Part shown: positions 1 to 8,186 of the stretch, piece after piece
Layout: each line of letters opens with the position of its first letter
Position numbering within the stretch: the first letter of the stretch is position 1
Source of the DNA: Aminobacter sp. AP02
GTDB lineage: Bacteria; Pseudomonadota; Alphaproteobacteria; Rhizobiales; Rhizobiaceae
Length of the DNA: 35,883 nucleotides
Assembly: GCF_003148805.1 (NCBI RefSeq)
Contig: NZ_QGGX01000030.1
Coordinates: 1 to 35,883, forward strand
Direction of reading: 5' to 3'
The notes under the pieces: generated by a model
What the model was told of the DNA's origin: nothing
Database searches by the model: none
What the model saw: only the letters and a program-made list of their open reading frames with translations
Made by a program: the position numbers and the translations under genes

Positions 1-443
1 ACCCACAACACGCGCGCGAAGATCATTCGAAAGAGGTCGAGTCATCCGATGCTGGCCTCCTACCCAGCCAGCATCTTGAATCACAAAACGGCCGATACCG
101 GAATCCCTCTCCGATTCAGAAAAGAGCAGAACCGCTCTAACGGGGCAACATGCATCGATGTTGGACGTGGAAAGAGGAATCCAAGCCCTCAAGTCCGAGT
201 CGCTCTCGTGCACGTACCGCGAGAAATCCTACACATGGCGCGGACGGTGAAAGCTACCAAAACCCAAGAATTAAGAAGCCACCGCGACGCACCACTTAAG
301 GCGCCCCTTGGCTGGAATGCCTCTAACATGCTCTCGGCTCCAACACGCTACAAGCTGGCGCATAACGCAGCGGTTAGATCAGTGGTCTGCAAAGACCTTA
401 CTTGATGAAGTTGCCAGCAGCTTGGCTAAGTGCTTGAAAAACC
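1..443. other. Stretch with no confident gene
   Basis: No reading frame here has a good ribosome-binding site, recognisable domain or the GC-biased third positions seen in the rest of the window. By eye the base composition is less GC-rich than the neighbouring genes. A perfect 9-bp inverted repeat (GATGCTGGC at 48-56, GCCAGCATC at 67-75, 10-nt loop) has no T-tract. A second weak hairpin (123-127 with 134-138) is followed on the minus strand by four T residues and could be a weak minus-strand terminator. A 118-codon open frame at 49-405 (+) exists, but its product is unlike any family I know. It may be a decayed gene or simply intergenic DNA downstream of tRNA-Glu. Confidence 0.5.
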
Positions 444-518
444 TGGTACGCCCAAGGGGAATCGAACCCCTGTTACCGCCGTGAAAGGGCGGTGTCCTAA
501 CCGCTAGACGATGGGCGC
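444..518 (-). tRNA. tRNA-Glu (anticodon TTC), CCA encoded
   Basis: The minus strand folds as a complete cloverleaf. The acceptor stem GCGCCCA pairs with TGGGCGT, ending in a G1-U72 wobble. The D-arm is followed by an anticodon stem CCGCC/GGCGG enclosing the loop CTTTCAC with anticodon TTC. The T-arm carries GGTTCGATTCC, and CCA is encoded at 446-444. Anticodon TTC reads GAA/GAG and specifies glutamate. The gene stands alone, downstream of the M15 peptidase gene on the same strand, with its own promoter at 534-562. A run of five T residues follows CCA on the minus strand. Confidence 0.97.
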
Positions 519-533
519 GCTCAGGTGAAGCGG

Positions 534-562
534 TGTATAGTTGGCTTGTTCGCAGCAGGCAA
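534..562 (-). promoter_or_regulatory. Sigma70-type promoter of tRNA-Glu
   Basis: On the minus strand a -35 element TTGCCT (562-557) and a -10 element TATACA (539-534) are separated by exactly 17 nt. The mature tRNA 5' end lies 15 nt beyond the -10, leaving room for a short 5' leader to be removed by RNase P. The boxes are seen directly; their activity is inferred. Confidence 0.7.
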
Positions 563-597
563 CCCGTCTTTTTGCTGCAGCGCGAATTTTTTATCAT

Positions 598-1803
598 TTA
601 TCCACCGCGACGACCGCAGCGCCAGTTCCAGTCGCGTTCCGGGCCGACGTCGATATGGACAGAATTGGTGTGGCAATAGGTGCCGACGCCGCCACGGCCG
701 GGCATCGCGCGCAGATATGTCGCCAGTTCCCATTTGCCCACGCCGGGAATCTGGATGTCGGCGGCGGCGCAATACATATGCTGGGAATTCTTGGCGCCGC
801 GGGCCCGGCGGTTGCGCTCCGGATTGCGATAGCCCGATGTCACGATCATCTTCTTGCCGTAGTGCTGCTCGGCCGCCTTGAGGATTCGCACCAGTGAGGG
901 CTTGAGGCAGCCGACATCGACGCTCTCGGTCTGCCGGAGTAAGCCGTTGGGGGCGAGGCGCGCCATGCCGGCAGCAGACGCCAGCTCCAGGCCGGGATCC
1001 TCATCTTCGTGCAGGTCGACGTCGCTGTCGTCGTTGAGGCCGGACTTGCGCTTGATCTCGAAGAGGTCGGTGGTGCGCACGCCTGGCAGCGCCCAATCCG
1101 AATCGCCGCCGGAGGATCCGCCCAGCGACGCCAGCTCGACTCGCTTCGATTCGGCTTTCGCCGAAGCCAGCGTGATGATCGGCTTGGCTTTTTCTTCCGC
1201 AGCTTTTGGCTTGGTGTCGCCCGTCGCCTCGTTGATTGCGATCAGCGGCTTGGCCTTTTGCTCGGCGGGAGCGGGCGCCGCCTTGGCGGGCGTGGACCCG
1301 AACAGCGAGGCAAACAGGCCCTTCTTCTTGGGCGCTTCGGGTGCCGGCGCCGGGCCATTGGTCAGGTAGAAGCCGGTATCCTGCTGCACCGGTGGTTTGG
1401 CCGTCTTGGCTTCTGCGGTCAGGGGAGTTGCAGCTTCCGTCTTTGGTCGAGCTGAGGCTGCGACCGGCGCCTCTGCCTGCTGCGGCTGTTCCGCGCTGGC
1501 GAGGGCGGCTTCGGCCGCTGTCGCGACAGATGGATTGGCAAGCGGAACGTAGCCGACCTGATCGGGGAGGGTGTTGTTGCCCCCGGCATTCGCAGCGAGA
1601 TTGACCCTGGCGTGTGTCCCCCCGGTCGCGGTAGCTACAACGGGTGACGAGGCCTGGCCGATGGCATCGGCGGTGACGGCGGTGTTTGCAAGTTGCAGAT
1701 TGGGCTCGCCCGTTGCCGTGCAAGAAACGGCAAGCAGCGAAACCAGCACGGTCAGCGCAACGCCACATCGCCGCTCTGCGAATCGCAGTCGTCCTGACGT
1801 CAA
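598..1803 (-). CDS. Exported M15-type (YcbK/DUF882-like) peptidase with Ala/Pro/Lys-rich linker
   Basis: Predicted zinc peptidase of the M15A/YcbK-like family, which acts on peptidoglycan peptides in the periplasm. I chose a TTG start at 1803 because AGGGG lies 7 nt upstream and a signal peptide begins at once (basic LRFAERR, then a hydrophobic stretch ending LLAVSC, a possible though imperfect lipobox). The frame stays open upstream to an ATG at 1914, which would bury this signal in a 37-residue extension. From the TTG start it is 401 residues: signal (about 1-30), low-complexity A/P/K-rich region (about 50-285), and a C-terminal domain (about 294-401). That domain has the M15 zinc pattern: His342 and Asp349 in SQHMYCAAADIQ and His383 in HIDVG. 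The family assignment is firm; the substrate is inferred. tRNA-Glu follows on the same strand. Confidence 0.85.
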   Translation of the reverse strand: MTSGRLRFAERRCGVALTVLVSLLAVSCTATGEPNLQLANTAVTADAIGQASSPVVATATGGTHARVNLAANAGGNNTLPDQVGYVPLANPSVATAAEAALASAEQPQQAEAPVAASARPKTEAATPLTAEAKTAKPPVQQDTGFYLTNGPAPAPEAPKKKGLFASLFGSTPAKAAPAPAEQKAKPLIAINEATGDTKPKAAEEKAKPIITLASAKAESKRVELASLGGSSGGDSDWALPGVRTTDLFEIKRKSGLNDDSDVDLHEDEDPGLELASAAGMARLAPNGLLRQTESVDVGCLKPSLVRILKAAEQHYGKKMIVTSGYRNPERNRRARGAKNSQHMYCAAADIQIPGVGKWELATYLRAMPGRGGVGTYCHTNSVHIDVGPERDWNWRCGRRGG

Positions 1804-2020
1804 AAGCGTTCCCCTCTCATGCACTGCAGGCCAACGATCACGCTTGGCGATTAAAGATCGAACGTCCACCCAACCACGTTTCAAAGCAAGAAACGGGACC
1901 CGATCACATGGCAAAAATTCCCCAAATTCTGGCTAAGCGCCAAATTAGGCGAGATCATGATGGGCGCCATGTTTTCGCCCCCTTTGTTAAGGGCGTCAAC
2001 TCACCGCGCATTGCAGCGGG

Positions 2021-3850
2021 TTACACGCGGACCTTCACATAGCTGCCAGGGGCATCTTCTAGCACGCGTCCGCTTGCGCCAGCCTTGCGTGCTGCCACGC
2101 GGGCATCGTCCCTGGATTCGATCCAGCGCTGCCAGTGCGGCCACCACGAGCCAGCTGTTTCGACGGCACCCTTGAGCCAGGTGTCGTAGTCGCCTGCAGG
2201 CTTCCCGTTCGACCAGAACTGGTATTTGCCTGCGGCAGGCGGATTGACCACGCCGGCGATATGCCCCGAGCCAGCAACGACGTAGTCGACGTCGCCGCCG
2301 AAGTACTGGCAGCCCAGGAAAACCGAGCGGGCCGGGGCGATGTGGTCTTCGCGCGCTGCGAGGTTGTAGACCGGGATGGTGATGTCGGCGAGCGATACAG
2401 TGCGGCCGGCGAGTTCCATCCTGCCTTGCGACAAGTTGTTTTGGAGATAGCAGTTGCGCAGGTAAAACGAGTGGTTGGCGGCCGCCATTCGCGTCGAATC
2501 TGCATTCCAGTAGAGCAGGTCGAACGGCAGCGGGTCCTTGCCGCGCATGTAGTTGTTGATCACATATGGCCAGATCAGATCGCCTGACCGCAGCATGTTG
2601 AAGGCCGTCGCCATCTTGGTGCCGTCGAGATAGCCCTTGTCCTTCATCGCCCGCTCGAGCGCAGTGATCTGGTCCTCGTCGACGAATACCTTGAGATCGC
2701 CGGCATAGGTGAAATCGACCTGGGTGGTGAAGAAGGTCACCGATCGGATCCGGTGGTCGCCCTCTTGCGCCAGCAGTGCAAGGGCCGCAGCCAGCAGCGT
2801 GCCGCCGACGCAATAGCCGATTGCATTGACCTCGCGCTCGCCCGTCGCCTGCTCGACGGTGTCGAGGCCATACTGCAGGCCTTCTCGGATATAGGCTTCC
2901 CAATCCTTCAGGCCGTGGCGCTGGTCGGGATTGATCCAGGAAATGACGAAGACCGTGTGGCCCTGTTCGACTGCCCAGCGGATGAAGGACTTCTGCGGGT
3001 TGAGGTCGAGGATGTAGAATTTGTTGATCCATGGCGGGCAGATCAGCAGCGGCCGCTTCAGCACCTTGTCGGTGGAGGGCGCGTACTGGATGATTTCGGC
3101 GACGTCACTGCGGCCGACGACCTTGCCGGGTGTGGTGGCGATATTCTTGCCGATCTCGAAGCCGGAATAGTCGGCCTGCCTGAGCTTGAGGTCGCCCTTG
3201 CCTGCCGAAATATCCTCGGCGAACATCTTCATGCCCCGAACCAGGTTCTCGCCGTTGCTGGCGACCGTTTCGCGAAACAGTTCCGGATTGGTCAGGATGA
3301 AGTTGGAAGGCGAGATCGCATTGGCTACCTGCTTCACATAGAAGCCGGCCTTGTGGCGTGTGTGCTCATCGAGGCCGTCGGCGTGCTCGACCAGGTCGCC
3401 GGCCCAACGCGCGGTGACGAGATAGGCCTGCTTGAGGAAATCGAAGAAGGCGTTGCGGCCCCATTCGGGATCGAGGAAGCGCTTGTCGGTGCGCTCCGGC
3501 TTGACCGCGTCATCGACTTCGTCCCCGCCCATGCGCTGGATAGATTTGCTCCACACGTCGAGATAGCCGGAGAAGAGCCGGGTCTGGGCCTCGAGCGCGC
3601 GCTGTGGGTCGGAAAGCCAGTACTCGGTGAGCTTGGAGAAGGTCTTGACCATGTCGGCCATCGGCTCGGCGACGGTGTCGCGGAGTTCGCCCTTTTCGCG
3701 CGGCTCGGCCCAGGCGGAAGCGGCTTTGCCTGCCTGCTCGATCATGCGCGCCATGTTGAGCGCAAAACGCTCGGGGTCTTTGACGAGATATTGCTCGACG
3801 GAGGAGGGAGAATCGCCGGTCGGCTTGTCCGAATCGTCTGCCTTCGCCAT
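2021..3850 (-). CDS. phaC: Class I poly(3-hydroxyalkanoate) synthase PhaC
   Basis: Polymerises (R)-3-hydroxyacyl-CoA, chiefly 3-hydroxybutyryl-CoA, into PHA/PHB storage granules. The 609-residue length fits class I synthases. The lipase-like box G-Y-C-V-G-G places the nucleophile at Cys347; Asp502 (in AREDHIAPA) and His530 (in GSGHIAG) complete the triad. The N-terminal PhaC domain covers about 90-260, followed by the alpha/beta-hydrolase core. I chose ATG 3850 because GGAGGA lies 12 nt upstream. An in-frame ATG at 3889 adds 13 residues but would sit almost at the predicted transcription start, and the frame is open still further, to 4147, without a start signal. No phaA, phaB, phaR or phasin gene is adjacent, so precursor supply is encoded elsewhere. 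It is divergent from the lipoprotein gene at 3950. Confidence 0.95.
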   Translation of the reverse strand: MAKADDSDKPTGDSPSSVEQYLVKDPERFALNMARMIEQAGKAASAWAEPREKGELRDTVAEPMADMVKTFSKLTEYWLSDPQRALEAQTRLFSGYLDVWSKSIQRMGGDEVDDAVKPERTDKRFLDPEWGRNAFFDFLKQAYLVTARWAGDLVEHADGLDEHTRHKAGFYVKQVANAISPSNFILTNPELFRETVASNGENLVRGMKMFAEDISAGKGDLKLRQADYSGFEIGKNIATTPGKVVGRSDVAEIIQYAPSTDKVLKRPLLICPPWINKFYILDLNPQKSFIRWAVEQGHTVFVISWINPDQRHGLKDWEAYIREGLQYGLDTVEQATGEREVNAIGYCVGGTLLAAALALLAQEGDHRIRSVTFFTTQVDFTYAGDLKVFVDEDQITALERAMKDKGYLDGTKMATAFNMLRSGDLIWPYVINNYMRGKDPLPFDLLYWNADSTRMAAANHSFYLRNCYLQNNLSQGRMELAGRTVSLADITIPVYNLAAREDHIAPARSVFLGCQYFGGDVDYVVAGSGHIAGVVNPPAAGKYQFWSNGKPAGDYDTWLKGAVETAGSWWPHWQRWIESRDDARVAARKAGASGRVLEDAPGSYVKVRV

Positions 3851-3889
3851 GGTCTTTGCAGGTCCTCCCAAAGGGCCTTTTATTGACAT

Positions 3890-3918
3890 ACTATCATGTG
3901 ACGTCTTACCGGGTCCAA
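3890..3918 (-). promoter_or_regulatory. Candidate phaC promoter
   Basis: On the minus strand TTGGAC (3918-3913) and GATAGT (3895-3890) are separated by 17 nt. This is only a moderate match to the sigma70 consensus. A start about 7 nt beyond the -10 would fall near 3883 and leave a leader of roughly 33 nt before ATG 3850, which supports that start over ATG 3889. The 99-bp gap between phaC and the lipoprotein gene must hold promoters for both directions. Confidence 0.4.
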
Positions 3919-3949
3919 CGCGCTCTACCGCGCCTGTCGGGGAAACTTT

Positions 3950-4333
3950 ATGACATATAGTGTTGGTCGGCATATTTTTTTCTGCGCCCGCGCGGTTGTG
4001 TTTGCCGGCGTGTTGGCTTTGCCCGTAGCAGCCAGCGGCTGCACCAGCACCGCAGCGACCAATACCGTGCCGGTTGGAGCACATGGCGCGCAGGACACCG
4101 GCACATATCCCAATCTCAACATCCCTCCGCAGTCCGCCGCACCGCAACTCACCGACGACCAGAAGGCGGCCAAGCTAGCCAGCCTTCATGCCGCGCAAGG
4201 ACGCCAGGGTGCCAAGGCAAGCGTCGCCGCGGATAACTCTGCCGCAATGACCACGCTTGCCAGAAAGCATGGCGACGACACGCTCAAGGCGATCGAAGAC
4301 GGGTGCCAGGCTATCGACCCTGCCTGCAAATGA
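3950..4333 (+). CDS. Small putative lipoprotein of unknown function
   Basis: A 127-residue protein. Its N-terminus has a basic start (VGRHIFFCAR), a hydrophobic core (AVVFAGVLALPVA) and a lipobox-like ASGC at about residues 28-31, so it is probably exported and lipidated. The rest is small, polar and alanine-rich, with a charged helical segment (TDDQKAAKLASLHAAQ) and two cysteines near the C-terminus (DGCQAIDPACK) that could form a disulfide. GGGGAAAC precedes the ATG. It is divergent from phaC, and the alaC-type aminotransferase gene starts 48 nt downstream, so it may be the first gene of that plus-strand block. I do not recognise a named family. Confidence 0.75.
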   Translation: MTYSVGRHIFFCARAVVFAGVLALPVAASGCTSTAATNTVPVGAHGAQDTGTYPNLNIPPQSAAPQLTDDQKAAKLASLHAAQGRQGAKASVAADNSAAMTTLARKHGDDTLKAIEDGCQAIDPACK

Positions 4334-4381
4334 GTGTATATCGCGCACGCATCGCGTAGCCCCTGTTTACCTGGAACTGAC

Positions 4382-5599
4382 ATGGAAGAATTTCACAAGG
4401 TCCGCCGCCTTCCGCCCTATGTCTTCGAGCAGGTCAACCGGCTGAAGGCCTCAGCCCGGTCGCGCGGCGCCGATATCATCGATCTCGGCATGGGCAATCC
4501 CGACCTGCCGACCCCTACCGCTATCGTCGACAAGCTGTGCGAAGTGGTTCGCGACCCACGCACCCATCGCTACTCGTCGTCGCGCGGCATTCCCGGCCTG
4601 CGCCGCGCCCAGGCCAATTATTATGCCCGCCGTTTTGGCGTGAAGCTCAACCCCGATACCCAGGTCGTTGCGACGCTTGGCTCGAAGGAAGGTTTCGCCA
4701 ACATGGCGCAGGCGATCACCGCGCCAGGCGACGTGGTCCTGTGCCCCGATCCGACCTATCCGATCCACGCCTTCGGCTTCATCATGTCGGGCGGCGTCAT
4801 CCGCTCGCTGCAGGCCAAGCCTGACGACGGCTTCATCCCGGCGCTCGAGCGTGGCGTACGCCACTCGATTCCCAAGCCCTTGGCGCTGATCCTCAACTAC
4901 CCGTCGAACCCGACCGCGCATGTCGCAACGCTCGACTTCTACAAGGACGTCGTGGCATTCGCGAAGAAGCACGACATCATCATCCTGTCCGACCTCGCCT
5001 ATTCCGAGATCTATTTCGACGGCAATCCTCCGCCTTCGGTGCTGCAGGTGCCTGGAGCAATGGATGTGACCGTCGAGTTCACCTCGATGTCGAAGACGTT
5101 TTCGATGCCGGGCTGGCGCATGGGCTTTGCCGTCGGCAACGAGCGTCTGATCGCAGCCTTGACGCGCGTGAAGTCCTATCTCGACTACGGCGCGTTCACG
5201 CCGATCCAGGTGGCCGCGACCGCGGCACTCAACGGCGACGGTACCGACATTGCGGAGGTGCGCGAGGTTTATCACAAGCGCCGCGACGTGATGGTCGACG
5301 CCTTCTCCCGTGCCGGTTGGGAAATCCCGGCTCCGGCTGCGACGATGTTTGCCTGGGCGCCTATCCCGGAACCATTCAAGCATCTTGGTTCGCTCGAATT
5401 CTCCAAGCTGTTGATCGAGCACGCCGACGTGGCCGTCGCTCCGGGCGTCGGCTTCGGTGAGCATGGCGACGATTACGTGCGCCTGGCACTCGTGGAAAAC
5501 GAGCACCGGATCAGGCAGGCGGCGCGCAGCATCAAGCGTTTCCTGGCGACCACCGCCAAACAACCCAACAATGTGGTTCCGCTCGCAGCCCATCGCTAA
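4382..5599 (+). CDS. alaC: Class I/II aminotransferase, AlaC/LL-DAP-aminotransferase-like
   Basis: A PLP-dependent fold-type I aminotransferase of 405 residues that aligns along its length with E. coli AlaC (YfdZ), a glutamate-pyruvate (alanine) aminotransferase. Shared features include the N-terminal RRLPPYVF, the MGNPD segment, YSSSRGIPGLR, NYPSNPTA and the PLP lysine Lys238 in TSMSKTFSMPGWR. Automated annotation often calls such rhizobial proteins LL-diaminopimelate or aspartate aminotransferase, and sequence alone does not fix the substrate. ATG 4382 aligns with the family N-terminus; the frame extends upstream to 4334 without a signal. hom follows after 49 nt on the same strand, suggesting co-transcription and a role in alanine or aspartate-family amino acids. 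Confidence 0.88.
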   Translation: MEEFHKVRRLPPYVFEQVNRLKASARSRGADIIDLGMGNPDLPTPTAIVDKLCEVVRDPRTHRYSSSRGIPGLRRAQANYYARRFGVKLNPDTQVVATLGSKEGFANMAQAITAPGDVVLCPDPTYPIHAFGFIMSGGVIRSLQAKPDDGFIPALERGVRHSIPKPLALILNYPSNPTAHVATLDFYKDVVAFAKKHDIIILSDLAYSEIYFDGNPPPSVLQVPGAMDVTVEFTSMSKTFSMPGWRMGFAVGNERLIAALTRVKSYLDYGAFTPIQVAATAALNGDGTDIAEVREVYHKRRDVMVDAFSRAGWEIPAPAATMFAWAPIPEPFKHLGSLEFSKLLIEHADVAVAPGVGFGEHGDDYVRLALVENEHRIRQAARSIKRFLATTAKQPNNVVPLAAHR

Positions 5600-5648
5600 G
5601 CGCGCCACATCCAATCCAGAACTGCTGAAATAAGAGGCGCCGTCGACC

Positions 5649-6965
5649 ATGGCTGAAGCATTGCGTGTTGGAATTGCCGGTCTCGGCACGGTCGGTGCTT
5701 CGGTGGCGCGCGTGCTGCGCGACAAGGCAGCCGAGCTCACTCGTCAGTGCGGCCGCGAAATCGTCGTGACAGCCGTTTCCGCTCGCGATCGCTCGCGTGA
5801 CCGTGGGGTCGACCTGGGCGGTGCCAAGTGGTTCGACGATCCGATCGAACTGGCCGAGAAAGCCGACATCGACGTCTTCGTCGAGTTGATCGGCGGCGAT
5901 GAGGGTGCGGCCCGTTCTTGCGTGCGCGCAGCCCTGGATGCCGGTCGCCACGTTGTCACCGCCAACAAGGCGCTGCTTGCCAAGCATGGCGTTGCACTTG
6001 CCGAGGTCGCAGAGAAAAAGGGCGTGCTGCTCAACTACGAGGCGGCCGTTGCTGGAGGCATCCCCGTCATCAAGACGATGCGCGAGGCCATGGCCGGCAA
6101 CAGCGTCAACCGCGTGTTCGGTATCCTCAACGGCACTTGCAACTACATACTGACGCGCATGGAAGCGGAGGGACTGACCTTCGAGGCCTGCTTGGCCGAC
6201 GCCCAGCGCCTGGGTTACGCCGAAGCCGATCCGACCTTCGACATCGAGGGCAACGACACCGCCCACAAGCTTGCCATCCTGACCAGCTTGGCCTTCGGCT
6301 CGAAAATCTCGGCCGACGACATCTATCTTGAAGGCATCTCCAACATCACCCAGGCGGATATTCGCGCTGCGGGTGAACTCGGCTACCGCATCAAGCTGCT
6401 TGGCGTTGCCCAGCGCACCGAAAGCGGTATCGAGCAGCGTGTGCACCCGACGATGGTGCCGACAGCCTCCGTCATCGCGCAGGTCCATGGCGTCACCAAC
6501 GCCGTGGCAATCGAAACCGACATTCTGGGCGAGCTGCTGCTGTCGGGGCCCGGCGCCGGCGGCAACGCGACCGCCTCGGCTGTCGTCGGCGACATCGCTG
6601 ATATCGCCAAGAGCCGGCCAGGCTTCCAGCACGGGCCGGTGTTCGGCCGCCCGGCCAAGGAACTGAAGCCCTATAAAAAGGCGCAGATGCGCAGTCACGC
6701 TGGCGGCTACTTCATCCGCCTTACCGTGCATGATCGCATCGGCGTGTTCGCGGCGATTGCCAAGCGCATGGCCGACAACGATATTTCGCTGGAGTCGATT
6801 GTCCAGCACGCCAATGGCACGGAAGGCGGCGTCGCGCAAAAGACGGTAATCCTGGTGACCCACGAAACCACCGAGGCCGCCGTGCGCAAGGCTGTCGATG
6901 GCGTGACCAAGGACGGCCACCTGACCGACAAGCCGCAGGTCATCCGCATCGAACGCGCCGGCTGA
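5649..6965 (+). CDS. hom: Homoserine dehydrogenase
   Basis: Catalyses NAD(P)H-dependent reduction of L-aspartate-4-semialdehyde to L-homoserine, the branch point to threonine and methionine. The 438-residue protein has the N-terminal Rossmann motif GLGTVG (11-16), the TANKALL segment (104-110), the homoserine dehydrogenase signature LGYAEADPTFDIEGNDTAHK (189-208), and a C-terminal ACT domain (about 353-425, GGYFIRLTVHDRIGVFAAIA). The ACT domain is the usual site of threonine feedback inhibition. It lies 49 nt after the aminotransferase gene. A GC-rich hairpin follows at 6983-7000. Confidence 0.96.
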   Translation: MAEALRVGIAGLGTVGASVARVLRDKAAELTRQCGREIVVTAVSARDRSRDRGVDLGGAKWFDDPIELAEKADIDVFVELIGGDEGAARSCVRAALDAGRHVVTANKALLAKHGVALAEVAEKKGVLLNYEAAVAGGIPVIKTMREAMAGNSVNRVFGILNGTCNYILTRMEAEGLTFEACLADAQRLGYAEADPTFDIEGNDTAHKLAILTSLAFGSKISADDIYLEGISNITQADIRAAGELGYRIKLLGVAQRTESGIEQRVHPTMVPTASVIAQVHGVTNAVAIETDILGELLLSGPGAGGNATASAVVGDIADIAKSRPGFQHGPVFGRPAKELKPYKKAQMRSHAGGYFIRLTVHDRIGVFAAIAKRMADNDISLESIVQHANGTEGGVAQKTVILVTHETTEAAVRKAVDGVTKDGHLTDKPQVIRIERAG

Positions 6966-6982
6966 TCCGGCTTCTCAGGCGA

Positions 6983-7000
6983 GGGGCACAAATGTGCCCC
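6983..7000 (+). terminator. GC-rich stem-loop after hom, no T-tract
   Basis: GGGGCACA (6983-6990) and TGTGCCCC (6993-7000) are perfectly complementary, giving a compact hairpin 18 nt after the hom stop. There is no run of T on the plus strand, so it is not a classical intrinsic terminator. It could stabilise the mRNA 3' end or act with Rho. Confidence 0.35.
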
Positions 7001-7030
7001 CGGCTGGGCAGTCAAGCCTCAGTTCCCTTT

Positions 7031-7102
7031 CAATCGATTGATATTGTTTCGCTTTCGATAAAGCGGGCAACAGGTCTTGCCGTTGTCATGCTGGTTTGAC
7101 AA
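7031..7102. promoter_or_regulatory. Cluster of inverted repeats upstream of glpX
   Basis: Three inverted repeats lie between hom and glpX. One is a perfect 10-bp palindrome, CAATCGATTG, at 7031-7040. The second is GCTTT-CGAT-AAAGC at 7051-7064. The third is TTGTCA-N8-TGACAA at 7083-7102, centred about 63 nt upstream of the glpX start. The last has the spacing of a dimeric helix-turn-helix operator and overlaps promoter-like sequence. No regulator gene is adjacent, so the cognate factor is unknown. Confidence 0.35.
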
Positions 7103-7155
7103 TAAGGGCCGGCCCGGTTCGGGCGCACCGAATTCATCGATTTCAGGACCCTGAT

Positions 7156-8130
7156 ATGGCGAAAAGCGTTGTTGCCGGCCTCGACCGGATTCTCACCATG
7201 GAACTCGTGCGCGTCACCGAGCGCGCGGCTGTTGCCGCGGCAAGGCTGCGCGGGCGTGGCGACGAGAAGGCCGTCGATCAGGTCGCGGTCGATGCCATGC
7301 GCCAGGAGTTGAACCGCCTCGCCATCAAGGGCACCGTGGTCATCGGCGAGGGCGAGCGCGACGAAGCGCCGATGCTTTACATCGGCGAGGAAGTCGGTTC
7401 GGGTGGCCCGGCAGTCGACATCGCGCTCGACCCGCTCGAAGGCACCACCATCTGCGCCAAGAACCTGCCCAACGCGCTGGCCGTCATCGCCATCGCCGAA
7501 AAGGGCAGCCTGCTGTTTGCGCCAGACGTCTATATGGACAAGATCGCGGTTGGCCCGGGCTACCCCGAAGGCGTGATCGACATCGATGCCTCGCCGGCTG
7601 AAAACATCGCCAGCGTTGCCAAGGCCAAGGGCGTTCCGGTCGAAGAAGTTACGGCCTGCATCCTCGATCGTCCACGCCATGCCAAGCTGATCGAGGCGGT
7701 CCGTGCGACCGGGGCGGCCATCCGACTGATCGGCGACGGCGATGTGGCCGGCGTGATCCACACCACCGACCCCGATGAAACCGGAATCGACATCTATCTC
7801 GGCACCGGCGGCGCGCCTGAAGGCGTTCTGGCAGCAGCCGCGCTGCGGTGCACGGGCGGTCAGATGCAGGGTCGCTTGCTGCTCGACAGCGCCGACAAGG
7901 TCGCTCGCGCGGCCACCATGGGCATCAGCGATCCCAACAAGGTCTACCGTATCGAGGAAATGGCGCGCGGCGACGTGCTTTTTGCGGCGACGGGCGTCAC
8001 CGACGGCAACATGCTTGCCGGCGTGAAGTTCGGCCGCGATTCGATCACCACGCACACCATCGTGCTGCGTTCGTCATCCAAGACGGTTCGCGAGATCAAG
8101 GCTCGCCATCAGGATCTGGAAAAATTCTGA
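7156..8130 (+). CDS. glpX: Class II fructose-1,6-bisphosphatase GlpX
   Basis: Hydrolyses fructose-1,6-bisphosphate to fructose-6-phosphate in gluconeogenesis. The 324-residue protein carries the GlpX metal and substrate motifs: GEGERDEAPMLYIGEEVG (64-81) and DPLEGTT (92-98) with acidic metal ligands, plus the conserved GTGGAPEGVL region. ATG 7156 is preceded by AGGA at a suitable distance and aligns with the family start; the frame extends further upstream without a signal. It is followed after 56 nt by recJ on the same strand, so the two may share a transcript. Confidence 0.96.
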   Translation: MAKSVVAGLDRILTMELVRVTERAAVAAARLRGRGDEKAVDQVAVDAMRQELNRLAIKGTVVIGEGERDEAPMLYIGEEVGSGGPAVDIALDPLEGTTICAKNLPNALAVIAIAEKGSLLFAPDVYMDKIAVGPGYPEGVIDIDASPAENIASVAKAKGVPVEEVTACILDRPRHAKLIEAVRATGAAIRLIGDGDVAGVIHTTDPDETGIDIYLGTGGAPEGVLAAAALRCTGGQMQGRLLLDSADKVARAATMGISDPNKVYRIEEMARGDVLFAATGVTDGNMLAGVKFGRDSITTHTIVLRSSSKTVREIKARHQDLEKF

Positions 8131-8186
8131 TTACGCGCTGGTTCCGGTCGCCTATGGTCGATCCGAAGCGGGTGGACCTGGTTTGA

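Noticed and set aside
301-311. CCCCTTGG near the tRNA resembling the tRNA-Glu 3' end, as an attachment-site remnant
   Set aside because: Only about eight bases match. There is no integrase or element boundary in the window, so it is expected by chance.
49-405. 118-codon open frame on the plus strand
   Set aside because: No ribosome-binding site, no family resemblance and no GC-biased third positions. A chance open frame is more likely.
3851-4147. N-terminal extension of PhaC by up to 99 residues
   Set aside because: It would overlap the divergent lipoprotein gene and the predicted phaC promoter, and it has no PhaC-like sequence. The start behind GGAGGA fits the family length.
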